Shown: positions 41,930-51,725 of the stretch, in pieces
Layout of the letters: the number at the start of each line of letters is the position of its first letter
Numbering within the stretch: position 1 is the first letter of the stretch
From: an uncultured Oscillospiraceae bacterium
GTDB lineage: Bacteria; Bacillota; Clostridia; Oscillospirales; Oscillospiraceae
Assembly (NCBI GenBank): GCA_947632155.1
Contig: CANROF010000005.1
Location: forward strand, 1 to 64,000
Length of the DNA stretch: 64,000 nt
Direction of reading: 5' to 3'
Notes under the pieces: model-generated
Seen by the model: only the letters and a program-made list of their open reading frames with translations
The model's database searches: none
Told to the model about the DNA's origin: nothing
Position numbers and translations under genes: made by a program

Positions 41930-42984
41930 GGCCGGCCCTCCGCGGCGAAAATCTTGATGACCAGCATGGTCAGTATCTCCTCCCCGTCCCGGGAGGTGCT
42001 GTTCATGTCCAGGGCCGCCCGGGAGGCCATCCGCACCATCCGGGCGCAGCGGGCCTTGTCGGTCCTTTTGGCGGCGTCCATCAGGGCCCTGGCCTGGAAC
42101 TCAAAGCGTATGTCCGCAAGGCCCATGAGCGCCTTTGTCCCGGCGCCGTTTTCAAGGCATATCTTGGCCATCAGAAGCTGCCGGAGCTTCAGGGAGATAT
42201 AAAAGCTTATCTTGTTTGGCGCCTCGTTCATTTTATAGAGCTCCGCCAGCCTCTCCAGGGCCTCGTCCCGGCGCCCGAGGATGATGGCGTCGGTGAGCTC
42301 CCAGGCCGCGGCCTCCGGCACGGGCGTCACGATCGCCCGAATGTCCTTCACATCCACCGCCTCGCCGGGGACGTAGGAGATGAGCTTTTCCACCTCGGTC
42401 CTCATGCCGGTCATGAGCCCGCCGGTCATGGCTATGAGCTCCCTGGCGGCGTCCCGGGTCACGCGCTTCCCGCCGGCGGCGAAGCCCTTTGCCAGCCATT
42501 TGGTGAGGCTGAGCTCGTCCATGGGGCAAAACTCCACCTCGGTCATGCGCTTTTTTATGGCCTGGTTGACCTTAACGCGGCCGTCCAGCTTATATTCCGC
42601 CGTGTCAAAGACGAACACCACCGTGGCGTAGTCGGGTATGTCGGAGAGTATATCCGCCAGCTCCTTTCGGTCGCCGTCGGAGAGCTTCGAGAAGTCCATG
42701 TCCTCTATCTCCGTCAGCGTCCGCTCCGAAAACGCCGGGAGAGCGTCCACCGCCTCCCGGAGGGCGCTCATATCCAGGCCCTTTCCCCGGAGCCGGTGGT
42801 GGTTGAATCCCTCCGTCCCCGGCGCCACCAGTGCCCGCAGTCTTTTCAGGCAGTCCTCCAGCAGAAAACGCTCCTGGCCGTAAAAGGCGTAGAGCGCCCG
42901 GGGGGTCCCGGCCTTCAGGTCCTCCCTGAGGCGCAGATATTCCGCGCCGCTTTCGCTGTCCTTCTTCTTTCCGTATGACGCCAT
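41926..42984 (-). CDS. holA: DNA polymerase III subunit delta
   Basis: 352 residues, part of the clamp loader. Marks are LYAFYGQERFLLEDCLKRLRAL, the degenerate P-loop equivalent of HolA, then AFSERTLTEIEDMDFSKL and the C-terminal AELYKMNEAPNKISFYISLKLRQLLMAK collar helices. I place the start at MASYGKKK, which has GAGGTG six bases upstream; the ATG two codons earlier overlaps the comEC stop (TGATG) and is nearly as good. Gene order comEC-holA is very common in Firmicutes. A longer reading through comEC is rejected. Confidence 0.88.
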   Translation of the reverse strand: MASYGKKKDSESGAEYLRLREDLKAGTPRALYAFYGQERFLLEDCLKRLRALVAPGTEGFNHHRLRGKGLDMSALREAVDALPAFSERTLTEIEDMDFSKLSDGDRKELADILSDIPDYATVVFVFDTAEYKLDGRVKVNQAIKKRMTEVEFCPMDELSLTKWLAKGFAAGGKRVTRDAARELIAMTGGLMTGMRTEVEKLISYVPGEAVDVKDIRAIVTPVPEAAAWELTDAIILGRRDEALERLAELYKMNEAPNKISFYISLKLRQLLMAKICLENGAGTKALMGLADIRFEFQARALMDAAKRTDKARCARMVRMASRAALDMNSTSRDGEEILTMLVIKIFAAEGRP

Positions 42985-42989
42985 AGCCA

Positions 42990-45263
42990 TCACCTCGAGC
43001 GTATTTGAACATTGCCGGCCTCGTCGGTCCTCAAGACCTCTATCCCGCGCTCCGTGAGCCTGTCCAGCACGGCCTGCGTGGGGTGGCCGTAGGAGTTTTC
43101 CCCCACGGAGATCACCGCCAGCTCCGGGCTCACCGCGTCCAGCAGGGCCTCCGAGGTGCTTCCGGCGGAGCCGTGGTGGCCCACCACCAGGCACTCCACG
43201 TCCGGCAGGTCATAGAGCGCCGTGAGCTGCCGCTCCAGCGCCGAGGGGGCGTCCCCGGTGATGAGCGTGTCAAAATCGCCGTCGGTGACAAGGGCGATGA
43301 TGCCCCGCTCGTTCTCGCTCTCGCTGCCCAGTGGCGGGTAGAGCGTCAGCGTGGCGTCCCCCAGGTCCACCGCGGTCACCTCCGTCACATAGATCACCCG
43401 GCACCCGGCGTCCTCCGCCGCGGCCAGGATCTCCTCGTCCAGGCCGCTCTCCTCAAATCTGGGCTCCGGCACCGCCAGCACCGAGACATTGAGGGCGGAG
43501 ATGAGACGCTCCGCGCCGCCCGCGTGGTCGGAGTGGTAGTGTGTCAGCACGAGCACATCCACCCCGCCCCGGCCCAGGGAGCGGACGTACCGCTCGGCCA
43601 GCTCTCCGGCGTCCTCGCCGGAGGACGAGCCGCAGTCCACGACGGCCGTGGCGGAGCCGGCGGCGACGGCGATGCTCTGCCCCTGGCCCACGTCCAGGAC
43701 CGTCAGCTCGTAGCCCCCGGAGCGGGCGGCGGACAGGTCCTTCGCGATGAAAAGCACGCACAGCGATGCCGCCGCCAGGCTCAGGACCGATAGGAGATAC
43801 CGCGCCCGGAGCTTAAATACGATCACCGCCGCCGCGGCCAGGTAGAAGACGGCAAACCATGCCGTCACCTCCGCGCCGTCCAGATAAACGGCGGACAAAA
43901 AGGGCGCGGCGAAGCGCTTTATGAGCCAGATCATGGCCCGGACCAGCACCGCCGGATAGAAGGCCAGCACCCGCCCGGCGGGCAGGAACAGGAACGCCAC
44001 GGCCACGGCGGCGGCGCCCAGTATGAAGGCCGGCGACACCGCCCAGATCATCACCGCGTTGACCGCCGGGGCGATGAGGGACACGCACCCGAAATAAACG
44101 GCGGAGAGGGGCATGGTGAACACCAGCGCCCCCGCCGTGGTGGCCAGCGCCCCGGCGAGGGAGATGAGGATGTGCTTTTTAAAGCTCCTGCCGGAGGGGA
44201 GCTTTTTCGTAAGGGCCCCCGCTATCCTGGGGGACAGCGTTATGATGCCCAGCGTGGCGGCGAAGGAGAGCTGGAGCCCCACACCGGCCACGGCGTATGG
44301 GTTTATGAGCAGCAGTACCAAAAGCGCCGCGGACAGCGACGTGATGCCGTCGCTGTCTCGGTAGAGAAGCGGCGCCGTCAGGATGAAGCCCTGCATGATC
44401 ACCGCCCGCACCACCGAGGCCGAAAAGCCCGATACGGCCATGAAGAGCGCCAGCACCGGCAGCGCGGCCAGCACCGCCCAGCGCCTCCGCCCCAGCACCG
44501 TCAGGAGAAAGCCCGCCAGGATGGAGACGTGCATCCCGGAGATGGCGATGATGTGGGACACCCCCGCCCGCTCCATGGCGGAGGTCAGGGCGGGGTCCGC
44601 GTCCACCTCGGTCCTGTCCCCGGTGAGGAGCGCCAGCATGAAGCCCTCCGTGCCCAGGGGGAAGGTCAGACGTATTTTGTCCCGTATGGCTTTTGCCAGA
44701 TACCGGTGGAAATTGGTGATTCCCATCCCCGGGGAGCTGAGGACCTCCACGTCCCGGACGCGCCCGGCGAAGAGAAAATAGCCCTTGGAGGTGTAGGAGG
44801 TGATCTCCCTCTCCCCCACCCGGTCGGCGGTGGAGAGCGACGCCGTCATCCGCACCCGGTCCCCGGGCCGGAGGGCGTCGGCGGAGCCGTCAAAGACATA
44901 GGCCCGGGCCTTCAGGGCGGGGCCGGAGTCCGCGTCGATCTTGATATCCACATACGCCCCGTAGGTCCGCGCCACGGGAAAGTCCGTGACGGTGGCGGTG
45001 ATCTCCGCCTCCACGCCGTCCAGGTCCCGGGCGTGGGAGAAAAAGAGCGTGTCGTAGCCGAAGCTCCAGATAAACCCGGCGGCCAAGCCCAGAGACGCGA
45101 TAATGGCGACCCGCCGCCACTCCCGCCGGAGGGCGGCGTAAACCGCCAGCCCCACCCCCAGCGCCGCCACGGCGGCCAGGGGCATGAGCCTCAGCGGCAC
45201 CAGATACTGGCAAGCGGCCGTCGCCGCGGCAAAGGAGAAGGCAAACCAAGCAAGCTTCCGCAC
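42990..45263 (-). CDS. comEC: ComEC/Rec2-type DNA uptake channel with metallo-beta-lactamase domain
   Basis: 757 residues. An N-terminal OB-like DUF4131 region (about 60-165) precedes the ComEC competence domain with about ten membrane segments (VSHIIAISGMHVSILAGFLLTVLG is its signature), and a C-terminal metallo-beta-lactamase-like domain (VLDVGQGQSIAV, LVLTHYHSDHAGGAERLI, VGHHGSAGSTSEALL). The protein forms the channel through which single-stranded DNA enters in competent cells. The start is GTG behind AAAGGAG; a longer frame to 45455 would be encoded by intergenic repeat sequence and is rejected. Followed directly by holA. Confidence 0.9.
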   Translation of the reverse strand: MRKLAWFAFSFAAATAACQYLVPLRLMPLAAVAALGVGLAVYAALRREWRRVAIIASLGLAAGFIWSFGYDTLFFSHARDLDGVEAEITATVTDFPVARTYGAYVDIKIDADSGPALKARAYVFDGSADALRPGDRVRMTASLSTADRVGEREITSYTSKGYFLFAGRVRDVEVLSSPGMGITNFHRYLAKAIRDKIRLTFPLGTEGFMLALLTGDRTEVDADPALTSAMERAGVSHIIAISGMHVSILAGFLLTVLGRRRWAVLAALPVLALFMAVSGFSASVVRAVIMQGFILTAPLLYRDSDGITSLSAALLVLLLINPYAVAGVGLQLSFAATLGIITLSPRIAGALTKKLPSGRSFKKHILISLAGALATTAGALVFTMPLSAVYFGCVSLIAPAVNAVMIWAVSPAFILGAAAVAVAFLFLPAGRVLAFYPAVLVRAMIWLIKRFAAPFLSAVYLDGAEVTAWFAVFYLAAAAVIVFKLRARYLLSVLSLAAASLCVLFIAKDLSAARSGGYELTVLDVGQGQSIAVAAGSATAVVDCGSSSGEDAGELAERYVRSLGRGGVDVLVLTHYHSDHAGGAERLISALNVSVLAVPEPRFEESGLDEEILAAAEDAGCRVIYVTEVTAVDLGDATLTLYPPLGSESENERGIIALVTDGDFDTLITGDAPSALERQLTALYDLPDVECLVVGHHGSAGSTSEALLDAVSPELAVISVGENSYGHPTQAVLDRLTERGIEVLRTDEAGNVQIRSR

Positions 45264-45371
45264 CGTGCCCTTCTCCTTTCGCGTCCAAAATAGCCCCGCC
45301 GTCACCACGGCGGATTTCAAGCTGCGTTGTGGGAAAAAAGTAATTGACAAGGGATGGGGACATTTCCGATA

Positions 45372-45538
45372 TACGCAAACGCCCACAAAACGCCGTAGGG
45401 GCCGATGACCACATCGGCCCACCCCTCCGACACGCTTAAAACAAGCTTCGTCCATCCCCGCTGTACGGGCCGCCGCCCACGGCGGCCCCTACAGCAGAAT
45501 CTTCCTTCTGTCTGCGCGTTGTATTCGGCGTTTGCGTA
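45372..45538. repeat. Short element with 12-bp perfect terminal inverted repeats
   Basis: TACGCAAACGCC (45372-45383) and GGCGTTTGCGTA (45527-45538) bound 167 bases. The interior holds two GC-rich palindromes: the core GGGGCCGATGACCACATCGG and GGGCCGCCGCCCACGGCGGCC. Similar palindromes occur in the 0.9-1.2 kb gap. No coding capacity. It separates comEC from fchA. Confidence 0.6.
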
Positions 45539-45580
45539 AAGGTCAGGGTTTCTTATCTTCCTGTTTTCGGCGGCGGGCCC

Positions 45581-46204
45581 TTACCCTATCCTCTCAACGA
45601 CCCTCTGATAGCACGCCTCCGCCATGGGGAGGCAGGACTGCTCCAGGGACGCAAGCTCGGCGGAGAGGGCGTCGGCGCGCTCCCGGTCGGTCATGGACTT
45701 TACGTTTATCCGCACGTTGAGGCCGGCGGAGAGCAGCGCGGCCCGGGCGAGCTGAGCGCCCACGCCCACGTCGGAGACGGCGATGGCGCTGCCCTTTCCG
45801 GCCAGCTCCGAAAGGAGCTCCAAGACCTCCCCGCACCGGCGGGCGATGTGCATAGGCGCTTCACAGGCGTTTTTCAGCGCTTCCTCCATCACCGGCCCCC
45901 GCTCCGGGGCGTCCTTGGGGATGGAGTAGGCTCGGGACAGCGGCTCAAAGGCCGCGGCGTCGGCGTCGATGTCCGCCAAAAGGGCCTCCCGGAGTTCCGC
46001 GGCCCGTCCGGCGATGCGCTGTATGTCCCCCTCAAAGGCGGCGTATTTCTTTTTTCCCGTAGTCAAGGCGCAGACCATGGACGCCAGCGCCGCCGCCAGC
46101 GCCCCCGCCAGGGCCGCCGCTCCCCCGCCCCCGGGCACGGGGGCCCGGGAGGCGAGAGCGGCGGTAAATGTATTTAAGGATTCTTCACGCATGGAGTTTT
46201 CCAT
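45581..46204 (-). CDS. fchA: Cyclodeaminase/cyclohydrolase family protein (formimino-THF cyclodeaminase)
   Basis: 207 residues, all-helical FTCD_C domain with the glycine-rich folate site APVPGGGGAAALAGALAAALASMV near the N-terminus and the later GSAIAVSDVGVGAQLARAALLSAGLNVRINV. In purine- or histidine-degrading and acetogenic bacteria it turns 5-formimino-THF into methenyl-THF, or acts as methenyl-THF cyclohydrolase. It follows fhs by 15 bases on the same strand, so both act on one-carbon folate. Stop is close to the inverted-repeat element. Start ATG has GGGGAGAA upstream. Confidence 0.88.
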   Translation of the reverse strand: MENSMREESLNTFTAALASRAPVPGGGGAAALAGALAAALASMVCALTTGKKKYAAFEGDIQRIAGRAAELREALLADIDADAAAFEPLSRAYSIPKDAPERGPVMEEALKNACEAPMHIARRCGEVLELLSELAGKGSAIAVSDVGVGAQLARAALLSAGLNVRINVKSMTDRERADALSAELASLEQSCLPMAEACYQRVVERIG

Positions 46205-46219
46205 TGAAAATTCTCCCCA

Positions 46220-47896
46220 TTAAAAGAGCCCTGAAATCACGCCCGCCTCGTCCACGTCGATCTTCTCCGCCGCGGGGACCTTGGGAAGGCCCGGCATTGT
46301 CATCACCTCGCCGGTGAGGGCCACGATAAACCCGGCTCCGGCGGAGACTTTGAGGTTGCGGACGGTGATGTTGAAGCCCTTTGGCGCGCCCAGGAGCTTC
46401 GGGTCGTCGGAAAAGCTGTACTGGGTCTTGGCCATGCAGATGGGCATGTTCCCGAAGCCCAGCTCCGTGAGCTGCCTGGCCTGCTTCCTGGCGGCGGCGG
46501 TGAGCTCCACGCCGTCGGCGTGGTAGATCCGGCGGGCGATGGCGTTGAGCTTGTCCCGGATGCTCCCGTTGAGCTCATAGGAGAAGGTGAAGTCGTTGGG
46601 CTCGCCGCAAAGGCGCACCACCTCCTGGGCCAAGGCGATACCGCCCTCGCCGCCCTTGCCCCAGACCTCGGAGAGGGCCACGTTGACGCCGAGCTTGCGG
46701 CACTCGTCCTCAACGAGCTTCAGCTCGCTTTCCGTGTCCGTGGGGAAGCGGTTGACGGCCACGACGGCGGGGAGGTGATAGACCTGGGTAATGTTCTCCA
46801 CGTGCTGGAGGAGGTTGGGAAGTCCGCGCTTCAGCGCCTCCAGGTCCTCCTGCCCCAGCTCCTTCTTATCGAGGCCGCCGTGCATCTTGAGGGCCCGGAC
46901 GGTGGCGACGATGACCACGGCGTCGGGCTTCAGGCCCGCCATGCGGCACTTGATGTCCAAAAACTTCTCCGCGCCCAGGTCCGCGCCGAAGCCTGCCTCC
47001 GTGACGCAGTAGTCCCCCAGCTTCAGCGCCAGCTTCGTGGCCACGATGGAGTTGCACCCGTGGGCGATGTTGGCGAAGGGGCCGCCGTGGACAAAGGCCG
47101 GGGTGTGCTCCAGCGTCTGGACCAGGTTGGGCTTCAGAGCGTCCTTCAAAAGGGCCGTCATGGCGCCGGCGGCCTTCAGGTCCCCGGCGGTGACGGGCTT
47201 TCCGTCGTAGGTGTAGGCCACGATGATGGACGCGAGGCGCCGCTTTAAGTCCATGAGGTCGTTGGAGAGGCAGAACACCGCCATGATCTCGGACGCCACG
47301 GTGATGTCGTAGCCGTCCTCCCGGGGCCGGCCGTTGACGCGCCCGCCCAGGCCGTCCACCACGAAGCGGAGCTGCCGGTCGTTCATATCCACGCACCTGC
47401 GCCAGGTGATGGTGGCGGGGTCTATCCCTAAGGCGTTGCCCTGGTAGATGTGGTTATCCAGCATGGCCGCCAGCAGGTTGTTGGCCGCGCCGATGGCGTG
47501 GAAGTCCCCGGTGAAGTGGAGGTTGATGTCCTCCATGGGCACCACCTGGGCGTAGCCGCCGCCGGCCGCGCCGCCCTTGACGCCGAACACCGGCCCTAAG
47601 CTGGGCTCCCGGAGGGCGATGACGGACTTTTTGCCGATTTTGCGCAGGGCGTCGCCCAGTCCCACGGTGGTGGTGGTCTTTCCCTCCCCGGCGGGGGTGG
47701 GGGTGATGGCGGTGACCAGCACCAGCTTGCCGTTGGGCCTGCCGGCGCTGTCGGAGAGCAGCTTCAAGTCGATCTTCGCCTTATAATTTCCGTACTGCTC
47801 CACGTATTTTTCGTCTATCCCGCACTTCTCCGCGATTTTTGAGATGTGCTCCATCCGGGACGCCTGGGCAATTTCGATGTCGGTTTTGTATTCCAT
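46220..47896 (-). CDS. fhs: Formate--tetrahydrofolate ligase
   Basis: 558 residues, forming 10-formyl-THF from formate, THF and ATP. P-loop [21 protein letters not shown], then [42 protein letters not shown], the [17 protein letters not shown] loop and [18 protein letters not shown] are all canonical. Full length. First gene of fhs-fchA. The start lies 20 bases from a set of intergenic hairpins. No tetrahydrofolate riboswitch was recognised in the leader. Confidence 0.96.
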   Translation of the reverse strand: MEYKTDIEIAQASRMEHISKIAEKCGIDEKYVEQYGNYKAKIDLKLLSDSAGRPNGKLVLVTAITPTPAGEGKTTTTVGLGDALRKIGKKSVIALREPSLGPVFGVKGGAAGGGYAQVVPMEDINLHFTGDFHAIGAANNLLAAMLDNHIYQGNALGIDPATITWRRCVDMNDRQLRFVVDGLGGRVNGRPREDGYDITVASEIMAVFCLSNDLMDLKRRLASIIVAYTYDGKPVTAGDLKAAGAMTALLKDALKPNLVQTLEHTPAFVHGGPFANIAHGCNSIVATKLALKLGDYCVTEAGFGADLGAEKFLDIKCRMAGLKPDAVVIVATVRALKMHGGLDKKELGQEDLEALKRGLPNLLQHVENITQVYHLPAVVAVNRFPTDTESELKLVEDECRKLGVNVALSEVWGKGGEGGIALAQEVVRLCGEPNDFTFSYELNGSIRDKLNAIARRIYHADGVELTAAARKQARQLTELGFGNMPICMAKTQYSFSDDPKLLGAPKGFNITVRNLKVSAGAGFIVALTGEVMTMPGLPKVPAAEKIDVDEAGVISGLF

Positions 47897-47935
47897 AATG
47901 CTTTTCCTCCGAAGGCATTTTTTTGATTGGACCTA

Positions 47936-48074
47936 TTATACCATACCCGCAAAGCGGGGATGGTATATTCGCCATGTTTTTCGGTTCCCGGCGAAGCCGG
48001 GGAGAAAAACGGCGTTAAATCAAGTATAATATCCGCTCTGCGGATATTATACCATAAGCCCGCCGTTTTCGCTA
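47936..48074. repeat. Tandem hairpin cluster upstream of fhs
   Basis: Three consecutive stem-loops: ATACCATACCCGC/GCGGGGATGGTAT (47939-47967), TTTTTC..CCCGGC/GCCGGG..GAAAAA (47978-48010), and AAAACGGCG/CGCCGTTTT (48006-48071) enclosing a perfect TATAATATCCGC/GCGGATATTATA inner stem. The motif TTATACCATA occurs near both ends. No gene. Different in sequence from the four-hairpin repeat. Confidence 0.55.
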
Positions 48075-48115
48075 CTGGCTAAACGAATAAACTTTTGTTC
48101 TGTCCGGCCCCGCCT

Positions 48116-49420
48116 TTACTCCGTTTTCCAGAACCTTACGCCGTAGGGCGCGAGCTCGCTGCCGCCGCCGAAGTCGTGGCCCTCGCCGGTGATGAGGTCC
48201 ACGCCCCGGCCGGACCTGGCGTCAAAGTGCGCCCACTGGGGCTCCGGGGAGGCGTTGACGGCCACGATGACGCGCTCGGAGTCCACGGCCCGCTCAAAGA
48301 CCAGGTACTTATTTTGTATCTGTAAATTCCTGTATGTACCGTATTGGAGCGCCCGGCTTGCCTTTCGGGCGGCGGCAAGCTTCGCGATAAATCCCGTCAG
48401 CGCGTTGGCCTCCGGCCGCGAAAGCTCCGGCCGGAGGGCCGCGTCGCCGTCGGACTTGCGCCCCTCCATGCCCCACTCGCTGCCGTAGTACACCGCCGGC
48501 ACGCCGGGCATTCCGAAGAGGAGGCCCCAGGCCGGGCGCAGGGCGTTTTTGTCCCGGAGGCGCGTGGCGATGCGCTCCACATCGTGATTGTCCAGGAAGC
48601 TCAGCAGATGCCGGCCCTTGTAGAGCGTCCAGGGCTCCGGACCGAACTGCCGCGCCAGGGAGTGGCCGATCTCAAAGAGGTTCATGTCGTTGAAGCTGGA
48701 CCAGAGGCCCTTGTAGCACTCGTAATTGGTGACGGAGTGGCACAGGCCCTCCCCCATCCAGCGGTTGTAGTCCCCGTGGAGCGTCTCGCCCATGAGGACG
48801 AAGTCGGGCTTTAAGGTGTCGGTGAAGGCCCGGAGGCGCCGCAGGTACTCCTGGGGCAGGCAGTAGGCCACGTCCAGCCGGAGGCCGTCGATGTCAAAGC
48901 GCTCCACCCAGGAGCGGATGGCGGCGAACTGGTGCTCCACCACATCGTTGTTCCATAGGTTCAGCGCCGCCAGCTCCTGGTGGCCCTCCCAGCCCTTGTA
49001 CCAGAAGCCGTCATGATAGCCGGTGTCGCCGTCGAAGCTGACCTCCAAAAACCAGTCCCTGTAGGGGCTGTCCCACTTGCGCTCCCGCAGGTCCCGGAAG
49101 GCCCAGAAGCCCCGGCCCACGTGATTTAAAACGGCGTCCAGCATGACCCGGAGCCCCGCGGCGTGAAAGGCGCCGCAGACCTTTTTGAGGTCCTCCTCCG
49201 TGCCCAGCCGCCGGTCGATCTTAAAGTAGTCCCGGGTGTCGTAGCCGTGGTAGTCCGAGTCGAAAACCGGATTCAGGAGCACCGTGTCACAGCCCAGGGC
49301 CCTTATGTGCTCCGCCCAATCGAGAAGCCGCAGGAGCTTGTGTTCCCCGTCGCCCTCCTCCATGGCCCCGCACAGGCCAAGGGGGTAGATCTGATAAACA
49401 ACCGCTTCGTCAAACCACAT
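48116..49420 (-). CDS. GH13 alpha-amylase family glycosidase, cytoplasmic
   Basis: 434 residues, no signal peptide. The (beta/alpha)8 barrel motifs are visible: LDAVLNHVG (region I), DGLRLDVAYCLP (nucleophile Asp, region II), FVLMGETLHGDYN (acid/base Glu, region III), and LLSFLDNHDVERI (region IV). It is short and lacks N-terminal carbohydrate-binding domains of neopullulanases. The likely role is hydrolysis of maltodextrins or similar alpha-glucans inside the cell. It follows the alpha-galactosidase gene by 44 bases on the same strand, so the two may be expressed together in oligosaccharide use. Confidence 0.88.
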   Translation of the reverse strand: MWFDEAVVYQIYPLGLCGAMEEGDGEHKLLRLLDWAEHIRALGCDTVLLNPVFDSDYHGYDTRDYFKIDRRLGTEEDLKKVCGAFHAAGLRVMLDAVLNHVGRGFWAFRDLRERKWDSPYRDWFLEVSFDGDTGYHDGFWYKGWEGHQELAALNLWNNDVVEHQFAAIRSWVERFDIDGLRLDVAYCLPQEYLRRLRAFTDTLKPDFVLMGETLHGDYNRWMGEGLCHSVTNYECYKGLWSSFNDMNLFEIGHSLARQFGPEPWTLYKGRHLLSFLDNHDVERIATRLRDKNALRPAWGLLFGMPGVPAVYYGSEWGMEGRKSDGDAALRPELSRPEANALTGFIAKLAAARKASRALQYGTYRNLQIQNKYLVFERAVDSERVIVAVNASPEPQWAHFDARSGRGVDLITGEGHDFGGGSELAPYGVRFWKTE

Positions 49421-49464
49421 GTGTGTCTCCCCTCCCGCCGGAAAAGGCGGAAAAAATAGATTTC

Positions 49465-51291
49465 TTATAAGTCATAAAGCCACGCCTGGGCGGTGAAGTC
49501 CCCGCGGGCGCTGCCGAAGGAGTCGATGATACGGGCGTTTTCCGGCAAGACGCCCTCCGGCATGGCGGAGTCCCGGAAGCGGTGGACCACGGCGAGGGCG
49601 CGATTTTTATACGCCCGGACCACGATCTGGCTGCCGCGGGGGTCGTTGTAGCCGGAGCCCGTGCGCGTGAGGCGCACGGTCATGCCGTTTTTGATGATCT
49701 CCGCGGCCCCGTTATAAAAGGCGATGGCGCGGTCAACGATCTCCCACCGGTGCGCGTCAAGGCCGCAGACGTCGCCGCTGAGGCACATCCTGCCCAAAAA
49801 CGCCGCGCAGAGGGTGTAAAAGAGCCTGTCGTCGCTGTCCCCGGCCCGGAGCACCGCCCAGATCTGGCTCTGGTCCGGCCTTACGACCCGGTGTAAATTC
49901 GCCGCGATGATGGGGATAGCCAGCGTCTCGTGGGCGTCGGAGAAGCTGCCCTGGGACGAGAGCTCCATGAAGGCCGGGGTCAGCCTGTGCCCGCCGCTGG
50001 AGCAGTTTTCGATGACAAGGCCGGGTATCTCCCGGGCCAGGAGGCGGAAAAACTCCCGGGACGCCTCAATTTTGCGCCGCAGGCCCTCGCCGCGGCTCTC
50101 CGCGCCGTCCACGCCCACGCCGATGGAGTCGTTGTAGTCGATCTTCACATAACCGAAGCCGCCCTCCCGCACAAGGCCGATGACCTTTTTCCCAAGATAC
50201 TCCCGGACCCAGGGGTCCTCCATATCCCAGAAGCGCCGCCCTCCCACGGTGAGGGGGACGCCGTTTTTCTTCAAAAGGTGGGTGGGGTCGTTGTAGTACC
50301 GGCACCCGGGGCCCACCGCCTCCGGCTCGAACCAGAGCCCGGGGACCATGCCCCTGGAGCGGATGTAGTCCGCCGCCGGCTTCATGCCGCCGGGGAAGCG
50401 CTCTTCGTTGACCTCCCAGTCCCCGACGCACTCCCACCAGTTGTCGTGCCCGTACCAGCCGCTGTCGATGACCATATAGCGGACGCCCCGTCCGGCCAGG
50501 ACGTCGCACATTTCTTTGACCTTTTTGAGGTCCGGCTTGCTCCAGGTGGAGCAGAATTCGTTGAAAACGACGCCCATGCCGGTATCCTCCGGCGAGATCG
50601 CCGGCTCCTGGGCGCTGACCAGCCTGTGGCACACGTCCTCCAGGCTCTTCCCCACCGCCAGGATGGCCTCCGGCGCCAAGAAGCTCTCGCCGGGCGCCAA
50701 GGTCTTCTCCCACTGGCCGAAGTCCCCGTCGGCCAGGCCGCCGGAGACGGAGAGGGTGTCGTCCTCCTTGCGGAGTATCTCGATCTGCCAGGAGCCGCCC
50801 ACGCACAGCAAAAGCCCGGTAAACTCCCCTGTTTTGGAGTTTTCCAGCGCCAAAAAGGGGAAATATTTTCTCACCGGCATGGAGCCGGTGTTGCCGAATT
50901 TCTCAAACCGCACCCCGGCGCCGCTCCAGGAGCGCTCCAGGTGCAGCTCCTCCACCGTCTCCGTGCGGAGCCTCCCCTCCGCGCTCCAGAAGCTCTGGAG
51001 GCGGTGTATCCTATCCGCCGCCACGTTTTTGAGGGCCACGGAGGCCAGCATCTCCAGCGTCACGTCCCCGGCGCTGCCGTTGGTGAATTCCGTCCGGATG
51101 CGCTCCGCGCCGCCGGCATTTCTGACGCTCACCGTGACGCGAAGCCCGTCCGGGCGCCGGTACACCGTTTTTCCCGGGCCCTGCGGCGCGGCGGTGAAGC
51201 TCTCCGCCGAGCTTCGGCACATGGTGGCGCCGCAGGAAAAGCCCCCGGCATAGGGCTCCCCGGCGATCTTCAGCTCCATCGTTCTCTCCAT
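49465..51291 (-). CDS. GH36 alpha-galactosidase-type glycosidase
   Basis: 608 residues. The barrel carries MVIDSGWYGHDNWWECVGDWEVNEERFPGGMKPAADYIRSRGMVPGLWFEPE, the nucleophile Asp in GYVKIDYNDSIGVG and the Cys-containing IENCSSGGHRLTPAFM; the acid/base is probably the Asp of SFSDAHET. These are family GH36 (melibiase) signatures, with some loops differing from classical AgaR enzymes, so the exact substrate (raffinose-type galactosides or other) is open. No signal peptide, so cytoplasmic. The ATG of MERTMELK has GAGGGAGGG six bases upstream; the in-frame GTG eight codons earlier is rejected. Confidence 0.85.
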   Translation of the reverse strand: MERTMELKIAGEPYAGGFSCGATMCRSSAESFTAAPQGPGKTVYRRPDGLRVTVSVRNAGGAERIRTEFTNGSAGDVTLEMLASVALKNVAADRIHRLQSFWSAEGRLRTETVEELHLERSWSGAGVRFEKFGNTGSMPVRKYFPFLALENSKTGEFTGLLLCVGGSWQIEILRKEDDTLSVSGGLADGDFGQWEKTLAPGESFLAPEAILAVGKSLEDVCHRLVSAQEPAISPEDTGMGVVFNEFCSTWSKPDLKKVKEMCDVLAGRGVRYMVIDSGWYGHDNWWECVGDWEVNEERFPGGMKPAADYIRSRGMVPGLWFEPEAVGPGCRYYNDPTHLLKKNGVPLTVGGRRFWDMEDPWVREYLGKKVIGLVREGGFGYVKIDYNDSIGVGVDGAESRGEGLRRKIEASREFFRLLAREIPGLVIENCSSGGHRLTPAFMELSSQGSFSDAHETLAIPIIAANLHRVVRPDQSQIWAVLRAGDSDDRLFYTLCAAFLGRMCLSGDVCGLDAHRWEIVDRAIAFYNGAAEIIKNGMTVRLTRTGSGYNDPRGSQIVVRAYKNRALAVVHRFRDSAMPEGVLPENARIIDSFGSARGDFTAQAWLYDL

Positions 51292-51407
51292 ACCGCGCCC
51301 TCCCTCATTTCCCACCTTGCGGGATGTCTACCCGGATTATACAATATCTCCCCGGATATGTCAAACCGGCCCGCAAAGCGGGCCGGAGACGGTTTAAGAA
51401 TCGCAGG

Positions 51408-51725
51408 TTACTCCTGCTCGGTCAACTGCGCGATATCGCGTCTTGCGTACATGATCTGCTCCACATTGACGGTTGTATTTTTCTCGTCTATCCAATAGAG
51501 CGCCATGTAGTTCTTGACAATGAGCTTTCTGTACTCATGCTTCAGCCTCATGGGCAGGTCCAGCACCGGGCAGGAATATGGGAAAGCGGCTATCCTTTTC
51601 ATGCCCTCATTCAATTTTACTTGCAGCTCTCTGGCCGCGACGGGATTTTTCAGCTCCAGCGCCAAATAGCAGATGATTTTCTCAAGGCTCTCCCGGGCGG
51701 TCTTTAATATGACGATCTTATACAT
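51408..51725 (-). CDS. RelE/ParE family toxin
   Basis: 105 residues. Typical RelE/ParE fold sequence: YKIVILKTARESLEKIICYLALELKNPVAARELQVKLNEGMKRIAAFPYSCPVLD, then RKLIVKNYMALYWIDEKNTTVNVEQIMYARRDIAQL. The C-terminal Y-A-R-R-D is characteristic of ParE/RelE toxins, which either cut mRNA at the ribosome or poison gyrase; which of the two cannot be told. It overlaps the antitoxin gene upstream by 8 bases, the usual coupled arrangement. Confidence 0.9.
   Translation of the reverse strand: MYKIVILKTARESLEKIICYLALELKNPVAARELQVKLNEGMKRIAAFPYSCPVLDLPMRLKHEYRKLIVKNYMALYWIDEKNTTVNVEQIMYARRDIAQLTEQE

Noticed and set aside
45264..45455. N-terminal extension of ComEC back to 45455
   Set aside because: The extra 64 codons are encoded by the inverted-repeat element and its flank; GTG at 45263 has a good ribosome-binding site and gives the expected N-terminus.
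47897..48115. Tetrahydrofolate riboswitch before fhs
   Set aside because: The conserved THF-switch core was not found; only plain hairpins are present.
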